Assembly (NCBI GenBank): GCA_039811765.1
Contig: JBDHZF010000047.1
Span: 1-18,403 of the forward strand
Source: JAGQUL01 sp039811765
GTDB lineage: Bacteria; Actinomycetota; Thermoleophilia; Gaiellales; SKUG01
Reading direction: 5' to 3'
Length of the DNA stretch: 18,403 nt
Each line of letters opens with the position of its first letter. Within the stretch, counting starts at the first letter, position 1. The position numbers and the translations under genes are program-made. Below are positions 6,868-12,543 of this stretch, piece after piece. The notes under the pieces are model-generated. The model did not search any database. It saw only the letters and a program-made list of their open reading frames with translations, and was not told where the DNA came from.

Positions 6868-8358
6868 TCAGGCGTGCCACGTGCGCGCGAGCTGCACCAT
6901 CAGGCGCACTGCCGCACCCGACGCGCCCTTCGCGCCGTACCACATGCGCGGCTTGGGCAGCATTGCGGTGCCGGCGACGTCGAGATGCACGAACGGCGTG
7001 TCCTGGGCGAAGTGGCCGAGGAACGATCCCGCGCTGAGCGCGCCGCCGTCGCGACCGCCCGAGTTCTTCATGTCCGCGCACGCCGTCTTCAAGTTCGCCT
7101 TGTACTCGTCGTGCATTGGCATCGGCCACGCGTGGTCGCCAATCTCGGTGCCCGCGGCCACGACCGCGTCGCGGAACGCGCCCTTCTTGCCGATCGCGCC
7201 GGTGTAGCGATGTCCGAGCGCGATCACCATCGCGCCAGTGAGCGTGGACGCTTCCACGATCGCGCCGCAGCCACGCTGTTTCGCCCACGTGATGCAGTCG
7301 CCGAGCACGAGGCGTCCTTCCGCGTCGGTGGAGATGATTTCCACCGTGGTGCCGTCCATCGCGGTGACAACGTCGCCCGGGCGGTACGCGTTGCCGTCGG
7401 GCATGTTCGTGGTGGAGCCCACGACCGCGAGCACGCGGCGCGGCACGTTCGTCTCCGCGATCGCGCGCATCGCGCCAAGCACCGCGCAGCCGCCGGACTT
7501 GTCGAGCTTCATGTCCTCCATGCCGCCGGACGGCTTGATCGAGATGCCGCCCGTGTCGAACATCACGGCCTTGCCGACGAGCGCGAGACGCGCGTCGTCC
7601 GCTTCCGTCGCGCCGGGCGGGTTCCACTCGAGCGCGATCAAGCGCGGCTCGTCGACGCTGCCCTGTGCCACGGCGGCGAACATGCCCATGCCGGCCGCTT
7701 CGATCTGTTCGCGATCGAGTTCGGTGAACGAGAGGTGCTCGTGCGCGTCGGCGAGTTCGCGTGCCTCACGCGCCAAGTCGATCGGCATCAGCAGGTTCGC
7801 GGGCGCGTTGGCGAGGTCGCGAGCCCAGTTCTGCGCTTCGGCGAGGGTCTGCGCGGTGCGAGCAACTTCGCCGAGGGCAGCGTCGTTTCCGACGATCGTC
7901 AGCGCTTCCGGGCCGGCATATCGATCGGCGTCGTCAGCCTTTGCCGCGGTGTGCTTGTGGATGCGGAACGCGCCAAGCACGAAGCCCGTGACGAGCGCGT
8001 CGACGTCGGCCAGGTCTTCCGACGCGGCGATCGCCGCGGTGCGCGATTCCGACGCGCGCACCGCGCCGGCGATCTTCGATCCAGCCACGCGCAGCGCGTC
8101 GTTGCGACCGTCCTCGAACGGACCGTGCCCGACCAAGGCGATGCGTCGCGGCCCGCTTGCGGGACCCGTCACCACCACGATCGACGCGGCGTCCGCCTTC
8201 ACCTGACCTCGCGCGAGTTCGCGCGTGAGCAGTCCATCGAGCGACGCGTCGAGATCGGCGACCTGCGCTGGCAGCTGCGCGGGATCGTCGACGATCACTG
8301 CGAGCAGGTCGACGTCGGCGTTGGCGGGGGCGAGGGGGGCGACGGTGAGCTTCATCAT
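6868..8358 (-). CDS. pepA: Leucyl aminopeptidase, M17 family
   Basis: A two-metal cytosolic exopeptidase that removes N-terminal residues in peptide turnover. The 496-residue length is normal for the family: a variable N-terminal macro-like domain (about 1-165), then the catalytic domain. Metal and catalytic residues are visible as GKAVMFDTGGISIKP (K263, D268), MKLDKSGG, and STDAEGRLVLGD with catalytic R349. Most M17 enzymes read NTDAEGRL; the Asn-to-Ser change at 343 is unusual but next to, not at, the metal ligands. The reading frame also has an ATG at 8364. I prefer 8358 because a TAATAT box at 8372-8367 would leave the 8364 codon outside or at the very end of the RNA, and no Shine-Dalgarno supports either. 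Followed after 65 bp by the acyl-CoA dehydrogenase on the same strand. Confidence 0.95.
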   Translation of the reverse strand: MMKLTVAPLAPANADVDLLAVIVDDPAQLPAQVADLDASLDGLLTRELARGQVKADAASIVVVTGPASGPRRIALVGHGPFEDGRNDALRVAGSKIAGAVRASESRTAAIAASEDLADVDALVTGFVLGAFRIHKHTAAKADDADRYAGPEALTIVGNDAALGEVARTAQTLAEAQNWARDLANAPANLLMPIDLAREARELADAHEHLSFTELDREQIEAAGMGMFAAVAQGSVDEPRLIALEWNPPGATEADDARLALVGKAVMFDTGGISIKPSGGMEDMKLDKSGGCAVLGAMRAIAETNVPRRVLAVVGSTTNMPDGNAYRPGDVVTAMDGTTVEIISTDAEGRLVLGDCITWAKQRGCGAIVEASTLTGAMVIALGHRYTGAIGKKGAFRDAVVAAGTEIGDHAWPMPMHDEYKANLKTACADMKNSGGRDGGALSAGSFLGHFAQDTPFVHLDVAGTAMLPKPRMWYGAKGASGAAVRLMVQLARTWHA

Positions 8359-8366
8359 GGTCATCG

Positions 8367-8372
8367 ATATTA
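8367..8372 (-). promoter_or_regulatory. -10 box of the aminopeptidase gene, likely leaderless
   Basis: TAATAT on the minus strand ends 8 nt before the ATG at 8358. A weak GTGACG lies 15 nt further upstream as a possible -35. The spacing suits a message that begins at or next to its start codon. Confidence 0.4.
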
Positions 8373-8421
8373 GAGCATCGCCGAATACGTCACCGTGGAA
8401 TGCGGATTTTCACATTCGCAC

Positions 8422-8449
8422 TCAAGGGCTTGCGACTAGCGCCCGATAC
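8422..8449 (+). promoter_or_regulatory. Sigma-28 (FliA/WhiG)-like promoter of the c-di-GMP riboswitch RNA
   Basis: CTCAAG begins at 8421, and 16 nt after its TCAA (8422-8425) comes CCCGATAC (8442-8449), matching GCCGATAA at 6 of 8. The expected start point, about 8455-8457, falls directly before the P1 strand of the aptamer (8459), which is where a riboswitch transcript should begin. FliA in motile bacteria and WhiG in Streptomyces recognise this promoter class. Confidence 0.55.
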
Positions 8450-8454
8450 ACAGG

Positions 8455-8550
8455 TCAAGTCACCGACAAAGGCAAACCGGCCGCGAGGCCGGGACGCAAA
8501 GCCAAGGGTCTCGCACGATCAACGAGACAGCCTGGTTACCGAAGTGGTCC
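8455..8550 (+). ncRNA. Cyclic-di-GMP-I (GEMM-I) riboswitch aptamer
   Basis: The sequence carries the GEMM-I core almost word for word: ACAAAGGCAAACC, a GNRA-capped hairpin, GGGACGCAAAGCC, a second hairpin, then AGCCTGGTTACCGAA. P1 can form between GTCAC (8459-8463) and GTGGT (8544-8548). The first hairpin is CCGGCC/GGCCGG (8477-8482 with 8487-8492) with a GCGA tetraloop able to dock into the second stem, which is GTCTCG/CGAGAC (8508-8513 with 8523-8528). By comparison with the Vibrio Vc2 aptamer, the base corresponding to G20 appears to be G, which favours c-di-GMP over the cAMP-GMP-sensing variants that carry A there. The C of TTACCG that pairs the other guanine is also present. Downstream there is no recognisable regulated protein gene on this transcript. 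Confidence 0.93.
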
Positions 8551-8573
8551 ATTCCCCAACAGGAGCAGACCAT
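8544..8573 (+). promoter_or_regulatory. Possible translational expression platform of the riboswitch
   Basis: GTGGTC (8544-8549), which includes the 3' strand of P1, can instead pair with GACCAT (8568-8573), covering two bases of the ATG at 8572 and placing AGGAG (8561-8565) in the loop. Ligand-stabilised P1 would free the start, predicting an ON switch. Confidence 0.4.
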
Positions 8574-8667
8574 GAGGCGCGTAAGTGACCTACCAACACA
8601 GCGAACCGACGGCAGCCGCAGCTGGCCGGGGGTTGGCAGTGTCGGGACCTGCGCCATCGAAACCTGA
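8572..8667 (+). CDS. Possible 31-residue leader peptide behind the riboswitch
   Basis: The ATG has a strong AGGAG 6 nt upstream, the best Shine-Dalgarno in this stretch, and ends at TGA 8665-8667. The peptide begins MRRVSDLPTQRTDG and has no recognisable motif. It lies over the structured part of the RNA, so the stems may explain the sequence better than coding does. It could be a true small protein, a translated leader whose ribosome changes the downstream fold, or chance. Confidence 0.3.
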   Translation: MRRVSDLPTQRTDGSRSWPGVGSVGTCAIET

Positions 8668-8781
8668 TGGCGGGGCCGCGTTCTGCGGCCGTCCGCCACG
8701 CGGCGCAGGTACCGGCTCGCCCTCCCCCCCACTAGGTACCAGCGCAATGCAACCGGCTGCCCACACCGGTTCCACATATGC

Positions 8782-8812
8782 GGGCGGGGGGCAAGTGGGC
8801 GGCCCCCCGCCC
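8782..8812 (+). terminator. Strong GC hairpin terminating the riboswitch RNA
   Basis: GGGCGGGGGGC (8782-8792) and GCCCCCCGCCC (8802-8812) pair perfectly over 11 bp with a 9-nt loop, followed by ATTTATGT. The tail is only moderately U-rich, which is common in high-GC actinobacteria. Confidence 0.65.
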
Positions 8813-8820
8813 ATTTATGT

Positions 8821-8923
8821 CTTGGGCCGTCCGGCGCACCGATCGCTGCGTCGCTGTTCGCTCGCTGCACCGAAGTGCAGCTTCGCTCTCGCTCCTTGCG
8901 CTCGGCACGTCGGACTGCCCAAG
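8821..8923. repeat. 103-bp imperfect inverted repeat with CGAA-capped centre
   Basis: The outer arms CTTGGGC (8821-8827) and GCCCAAG (8917-8923) pair, followed inward by GTCCG/CGGAC, CG and CCGA matches, a looser middle rich in TCGCT, and a perfect centre GCTGCAC/GTGCAGC (8864-8870 with 8875-8881) around a CGAA loop. As RNA it would be one long rod. It could be a second or bidirectional terminator shielding the Nudix gene, or a REP-like interspersed element. Confidence 0.7.
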
Positions 8924-8955
8924 AACGTTCGGCAGGGAGGGTGGCTCGATCGCGG

Positions 8956-8961
8956 TAGGGT
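8956..8961 (+). promoter_or_regulatory. -10 box of the Nudix gene, likely leaderless
   Basis: TAGGGT ends 7 nt before the ATG at 8969, with no Shine-Dalgarno at normal distance. No convincing -35 is visible. Confidence 0.5.
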
Positions 8962-8968
8962 GGCGCGC

Positions 8969-9544
8969 ATGAGCGACGACGTGATCCGCCCCCTGCCCGA
9001 TTCCCTGTCGACGTGGACGACGTGCCCGGTGTGCGCGGGCACGCTCGACGTGCGGATCGGTGAGCCGGGTGCGCAGCCGCACCTTCGCTGCACGGGCGAG
9101 TGCGGCACGGACTGGTACGCGAACCCCAAGCCCACCGCGAACGTGTTCGTGGAACGCACCGACGATCGACGGCTCCTGCTCGTGCGTCGCGCGCGCGATC
9201 CGTTCAAGGGCTGCTGGGACGTGCCGGGCGGATTCGTGGAGGACGGCGAGGAAGCACGCGACGCGGCGCTTCGCGAACTGCGCGAGGAGACCGGCCTCGA
9301 CGTGCGCATCACCGGCTGGGTGGGCGTGTTCGGCGACCGGTACGGCGGGCCGCGTGGCCAGTACACGTGCAACTTGTTCTGGCTCGGGGAGACCGACGAG
9401 CCGGAAGCGGCGCACCCGGCGAGCGACGTGTCCGAGATCGGGTGGTTCGAGCCGAGCGAGATCCCGTCCGACGACGAGGTCGCGTTCGCGTGCGTGCCGC
9501 GTGCGCTGCGCAAGTGGCGCGAGCAGCGTGGCGCGATCGCCTGA
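8969..9544 (+). CDS. Nudix hydrolase with N-terminal zinc ribbon
   Basis: A 191-residue protein that should hydrolyse a nucleoside diphosphate linked to another group. An N-terminal zinc ribbon is formed by C19, C22, C41 and C45 (CPVC ... CTGEC). The catalytic Nudix box is complete at residues 88-110 (GX5EX7RELXEEXGL), with the metal-binding REXXEE glutamates at 103, 106 and 107. The zinc ribbon plus Nudix order recalls NudC NADH pyrophosphatase, but the protein lacks the large N-terminal domain and I do not see the SQPWPFPxS NADH signature after the box, so the substrate is unknown. The frame stays open upstream to 8585, but that stretch is the structured RNA and terminator. The ATG at 8969, just after a TAGGGT box, is the supported start. 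Confidence 0.9.
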   Translation: MSDDVIRPLPDSLSTWTTCPVCAGTLDVRIGEPGAQPHLRCTGECGTDWYANPKPTANVFVERTDDRRLLLVRRARDPFKGCWDVPGGFVEDGEEARDAALRELREETGLDVRITGWVGVFGDRYGGPRGQYTCNLFWLGETDEPEAAHPASDVSEIGWFEPSEIPSDDEVAFACVPRALRKWREQRGAIA

Positions 9545-9551
9545 GTCGTCG

Positions 9552-9557
9552 TACCGT
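9552..9557 (+). promoter_or_regulatory. -10 box before the small gene / FlhA-C pair, likely leaderless
   Basis: TACCGT ends 6 nt before the ATG at 9564. The GGAGG in between is only 1 nt from the ATG, too close to serve as a normal ribosome binding site, which favours leaderless initiation. Confidence 0.45.
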
Positions 9558-9563
9558 GGAGGC

Positions 9564-9743
9564 ATGACCCCTGCGCCTCCCGTGCTCGACCGCAAGGTCG
9601 ACGCCGTCATCGAACGCGTGCTCTTGCTCGCTGACGAGCAGGATCCGCAACTGCTGCTTCGCATGCGCGCGCGATCGCTGCTCGTGCGAGGGCAACAGTC
9701 GGCGCGGCGAGCGCCGCGGAGCGACGTCGTGGTGGTGAGTTGA
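9564..9743 (+). CDS. Small unknown protein (59 residues) upstream of and overlapping flhA-C
   Basis: I do not recognise the family. The protein is helical and charged: DRKVDAVIERVLLLADEQD followed by LLLRMRARSLLVRG, then an Arg/Ala-rich stretch and a short VVVVS end. The start is given by the TACCGT box 6 nt upstream. Its stop overlaps the ATG of the FlhA-like gene by one base (TGATG), so the two are translationally coupled and the product may be a partner of the FlhA-like domain. A short helical export chaperone would fit the size, but nothing in the sequence proves it. Confidence 0.6.
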   Translation: MTPAPPVLDRKVDAVIERVLLLADEQDPQLLLRMRARSLLVRGQQSARRAPRSDVVVVS

Positions 9744-10816
9744 TGGACGGATCGCAGTTGGACGTGAAGGCGCGCGCGATGCTCGAACGCGTGCTCGACG
9801 AGGCGCTTGTTCCCGACGCGGACACGGACGCGATCGAGCGCGGACTGCGCGCGGCCGAGACGCTTGTCGCCAACGGAATGGTGGGAAGCTGGCAGGGCGA
9901 GTCGCCTGGGAGTCCCGAAGTGCGATTGCACGTGCGCCTCGGATCGGCCGCCACGGTCGCATCGATCGTGGACGCGGCGCTCGATCGCGTGACCGATCGA
10001 TTCGGCGTGGTTCGTCCGCCGTTCGACGAGCAGGTGGACAATTCGCTGGGCGACGGCGTGGTGCAACTGCTGCTCGACGACCTCGTGCTCGTCACCTCGG
10101 CTGAAGAGCGCTGGATCGAGCAGGCGATCATGAGCGTGTTGCCGCAGCTGCTCACGCGCGAAGAGACGACCGAGCTGCTGAACCGGGCGCGCGAGCATTC
10201 GCCGATGGTGGTGCAGGAGCTCGTCCCGAACATGCTCGCGATCGGACAGCTGCGACAAGTGCTGCAATCGTTGCTCGCCGAGCAGGTTCCGATCACGCGC
10301 ATGACGACGATCCTCAACACGCTCGCCGACAACGCGGTGTACACGAAGGATCCGCATGCGCTTGCCGAACACGTGCGCACGGCGCTCGGACGAACGGTGT
10401 ACGCGCACCTGCTCGACGAGGACGACACGCTGCGCGCCTTCATGTTCAGCCCCGGAGCCGAACGTGCGATCCAGGACGCGATCCAGCTCAACGAGCGCGG
10501 AGTCGTGCTGAAGCTCGATCCGTTTGTGCGCGAGGCGATCACGAACAACCTCGTCGAGGCGCTCGACCAACACCGCGATTCGCTGCCGGCGACGATTGTC
10601 GTCGTGCCGCCGAAACTTCGTCGTCACGTGCACGCGATGCTCGATCGTACCTTCAATGGGATCGTCGTGCTGTCCTACGCGGAGATCCAGCCGGGCTTGC
10701 AGATCGACAACCTCGCCATCATCGAGGCGCACCGGCCGGGCCAAGATCCGCCGGACGGCAGCACGGGCGAGCGAACGATCGTGGACCTCGCGGACGCGCA
10801 GGATTGGAACTGGTGA
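9743..10816 (+). CDS. Free-standing FlhA cytoplasmic (C-terminal) domain protein without membrane part
   Basis: FlhA is the flagellar type III export-gate protein; its cytoplasmic domain forms a nine-fold ring that docks chaperone-substrate complexes. This 357-residue protein matches that domain only. Residues about 55-125 resemble subdomain CD1 (IVDAALDRVTDRFGVVRPPF). Residues about 137-250 carry the strongest marks: LLTREETTELLNRAREHSP, VVQELVPNMLAIGQLRQVLQ, ILNTLADNAVYTKDP and VRTALGRTVYAHLL. The end (VVPPKLRRHVHAMLDR ... GIVVLSYAEI) matches the last subdomain. The roughly 330-residue, eight-helix membrane domain is absent, and the upstream DNA holds another gene rather than remnants of it, so this is not a simple truncation at the window edge. 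The ATG at 9743 is coupled to the small upstream gene; TTG at 9740 is an alternative. It may be a soluble decoy or regulator of a flagellar or related export system. Confidence 0.85.
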   Translation: MDGSQLDVKARAMLERVLDEALVPDADTDAIERGLRAAETLVANGMVGSWQGESPGSPEVRLHVRLGSAATVASIVDAALDRVTDRFGVVRPPFDEQVDNSLGDGVVQLLLDDLVLVTSAEERWIEQAIMSVLPQLLTREETTELLNRAREHSPMVVQELVPNMLAIGQLRQVLQSLLAEQVPITRMTTILNTLADNAVYTKDPHALAEHVRTALGRTVYAHLLDEDDTLRAFMFSPGAERAIQDAIQLNERGVVLKLDPFVREAITNNLVEALDQHRDSLPATIVVVPPKLRRHVHAMLDRTFNGIVVLSYAEIQPGLQIDNLAIIEAHRPGQDPPDGSTGERTIVDLADAQDWNW

Positions 10817-10827
10817 CGATTCCGTGC

Positions 10828-10858
10828 GCGGATCCGGCCAGGGGGTGGACGGATCCGC
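10828..10858. repeat. 9-bp perfect inverted repeat after the FlhA-C gene
   Basis: GCGGATCCG (10828-10836) and CGGATCCGC (10850-10858) surround a 13-nt loop, 12 nt past the stop codon. No U-tract follows, so it may be a weak terminator or an operator for the gene starting at 10927. Confidence 0.5.
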
Positions 10859-10926
10859 GAGATCGTTGCATCGTGGAAGCATGATGCGGCCAGGACGAGG
10901 CCGTATCGAGGGGACGGGACACTCGC

Positions 10927-12543
10927 ATGTGCATCGGGCCAGTATCGAACAACGGCATGCAGGCGGCCGCTTCGGGCGGTGGCGGCGCCGCGCCCGCGAA
11001 GACCACGAGCGTTGCGGGCGCGTCCGGCGGCGGTGACACTGCCACTGCGGCGGCATTGGCCGGATCCGGATCCGCGCTCTCCGTCGCGCTCACGCGACTC
11101 GGCGAAGCCGTGCAGCAGCTGCAGCGCGCCGTGCAGGCGCTCGTCGCGAAGATGAATGGTGGGACCATCGCAGGTGGCGGCAGCTACTCGCCGGTGCAGC
11201 AGGTGGTGCAGTCCGGCAGCGGCACGCCCGTGCAGGGCGGCGGCGCGCTGCCGACGGATGCTGATAGCCGTGCGAGCGCGATCCCCGCAATCTCGCCCGG
11301 GCAGTCGGAGAACCTCACGCTCGCGGGAAACCAGGTGACGTATCGACAGGTTGAAGTAGGCGGCGGCACGAGCGGCACGACGTTCACCCCGCCGGCGTCA
11401 CAAAACGGGCTCGAGGTCGAGGTCTACGCCCTGCGCGACTACGCAAAGGGCGCGCAGCGCACGCAGGTGCTCGAACCCGTCACGGGAAGCGTCACCATCC
11501 CCGCGGGAGAGAGCGTGAAGTTCGTCACGCGCGTGCGAGGCGTGAACGCGGGCAGCTACTCGCTCGACGTGGGCGGCGCGAAGCTCGCCGTGACGGTGGG
11601 TTCGACGGCGATCGACGCGCTGCCGATGATGGCGTGGATCAACGAGCAGAACGCCACCAAGCGCGGCGCGAGCGTGTCGTCGATGGCGTCTGTGCTCTCG
11701 CACTTCGGTGTGGCCGCCACGGGCAACAGCGGCGTCGCGGTGACGAGCGCGTCCAACCGCTCGCCCGTGCAGTACTTCAGCGCCGCGTACGAAGCCGCGA
11801 CGCGCGCCGACCCGGCGGAGACGGCGCAGCGGATCATCGCCGCCGAGCAGAAGGCGAAGGCCGCCAACCCGAACGCGGCATTCTGGGTGCAGGTCAGCGA
11901 CGAGCAGGACACGAACGCGGCATCCGCGCAGCAGACCGCGTCGTGGATCAAGCAGGTGAAGTCGTATCTGCAGCAGTACGGATCGAGCTCGAAGCTGTTC
12001 GTCGCGGCGCAGGCCAGGCCATTCAACCTCGTCTATGCGAGCGTGGTGGACGGCTGGGCGAACACGCAGAGCGCCGCCGGGCGCACGCGCGACACCGCGA
12101 TCGCCGACATCAAGTCAGCCGCGCAGCAGTACGGGCGCAGCATCGAGTTGATGGAGTACCCCGGCAACGCGTTCTTCGACGCGCAGACCCCGGGCAGCGC
12201 CGCCGTCTCCACCGCGTCCGCCGCGCTCGATGGCGCGAACAGCTGGTTCATCTACTCCGCCAACAACCAGGACGTGCTGGAGAAGGGCGGTGGCGACGAG
12301 GGCAAGGGCGACATCGGCGGCCTCGTCGTGGTGGACGGCGGCAGGGTGCTGCCCACGATCTCGCTGATCGAGGCGGAGCTCGGCGCGAACATCGGCTCGG
12401 CCGCGCGCACGTTCGGCGCCACGGGCACGAGCGGCGCGCAGCAGATCGCGTACACGAGCGACAAGCTCGACGCGTACCAGCACCAGGGTCAGACGTTCGA
12501 CCTTCGCGTGTGGGAGCAGCAGATCGCTCAGCTGATCAGCTGA
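10927..12543 (+). CDS. Unknown 538-residue protein: Gly-rich N-terminus, beta domain, TIM-barrel-like C-terminus
   Basis: I cannot name the family. Residues 1-40 are Gly/Ala/Ser rich with no signal peptide (MCIGPVSNNGMQAAASGG). Residues about 48-75 form an amphipathic helix or short coiled coil (LTRLGEAVQQLQRAVQALV). A Gly/Ser/Gln-rich linker follows, then about 100 residues of likely beta-sandwich (YRQVEVGGG ... SYSLDVGGAKLAVTV). From about 233 to the end the pattern recalls a glycoside-hydrolase-like alpha/beta barrel: MMAWINEQ, a WVQVSDEQD strand with acidic D325-E326, LFVAAQARPFN, ELMEYPGNAFFD and ANSWFIYSAN. That resemblance (DUF4091-like) is weak. It may act outside the cell and be exported by a route not using Sec. 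The ATG at 10927 has GGGA 7 nt upstream. Its end overlaps the convergent HMG-CoA lyase gene by 8 bp. Confidence 0.8.
   Translation: MCIGPVSNNGMQAAASGGGGAAPAKTTSVAGASGGGDTATAAALAGSGSALSVALTRLGEAVQQLQRAVQALVAKMNGGTIAGGGSYSPVQQVVQSGSGTPVQGGGALPTDADSRASAIPAISPGQSENLTLAGNQVTYRQVEVGGGTSGTTFTPPASQNGLEVEVYALRDYAKGAQRTQVLEPVTGSVTIPAGESVKFVTRVRGVNAGSYSLDVGGAKLAVTVGSTAIDALPMMAWINEQNATKRGASVSSMASVLSHFGVAATGNSGVAVTSASNRSPVQYFSAAYEAATRADPAETAQRIIAAEQKAKAANPNAAFWVQVSDEQDTNAASAQQTASWIKQVKSYLQQYGSSSKLFVAAQARPFNLVYASVVDGWANTQSAAGRTRDTAIADIKSAAQQYGRSIELMEYPGNAFFDAQTPGSAAVSTASAALDGANSWFIYSANNQDVLEKGGGDEGKGDIGGLVVVDGGRVLPTISLIEAELGANIGSAARTFGATGTSGAQQIAYTSDKLDAYQHQGQTFDLRVWEQQIAQLIS

Larger units (their letters stand above)
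8455..8812 (+). ncRNA. Predicted ~358-nt structured RNA: riboswitch aptamer, branched body, terminator
   Basis: The stretch between the predicted start point and the terminator hairpin is dense in perfect stems. CCAAC/GTTGG (8593-8597 with 8632-8636) encloses CGG-CAGC/GCTG-CCG (8610-8616 with 8621-8628, one bulge). ACCTGCGCC/GGCGCAGGT (8647-8655 with 8702-8710) closes a three-way junction holding CATC/GATG (8655-8658 with 8666-8669) and GGCGG-GGCCGC/GCGGCC-CCGCC (8669-8679 with 8685-8697). GGTACC occurs twice (8708-8713, 8735-8740) and can pair with itself. AACCGG/CCGGTT (8751-8756 with 8767-8772) forms another hairpin. CCGAC/GTCGG (8606-8610 with 8641-8645) would cross the first stem as a pseudoknot or alternative fold. 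I do not recognise the body as tmRNA, RNase P, SRP or 6S RNA. A c-di-GMP-binding non-coding RNA like Bdellovibrio merRNA is the favoured reading, by inference. Confidence 0.55.

Noticed and set aside
5618..7207. Plus-strand open frame opposite the acyl-CoA dehydrogenase
   Set aside because: Antisense shadow; the minus strand carries the full enzyme.
6874..8373. Plus-strand 499-codon frame opposite pepA
   Set aside because: Arg/His-rich mirror of the aminopeptidase gene with no motif.
8590..8780. Structured region considered as tmRNA, SRP, RNase P, 6S RNA or a group II intron
   Set aside because: None of the conserved cores I know for these RNAs is present, and there is no tRNA-like end, tag frame or intron domain V.
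8585..8968. In-frame upstream extension of the Nudix protein from GTG 8585
   Set aside because: The 128 extra codons read through the structured RNA, an 11-bp terminator hairpin and a 103-bp inverted repeat; the translation has no family resemblance, and a promoter box sits right before ATG 8969.
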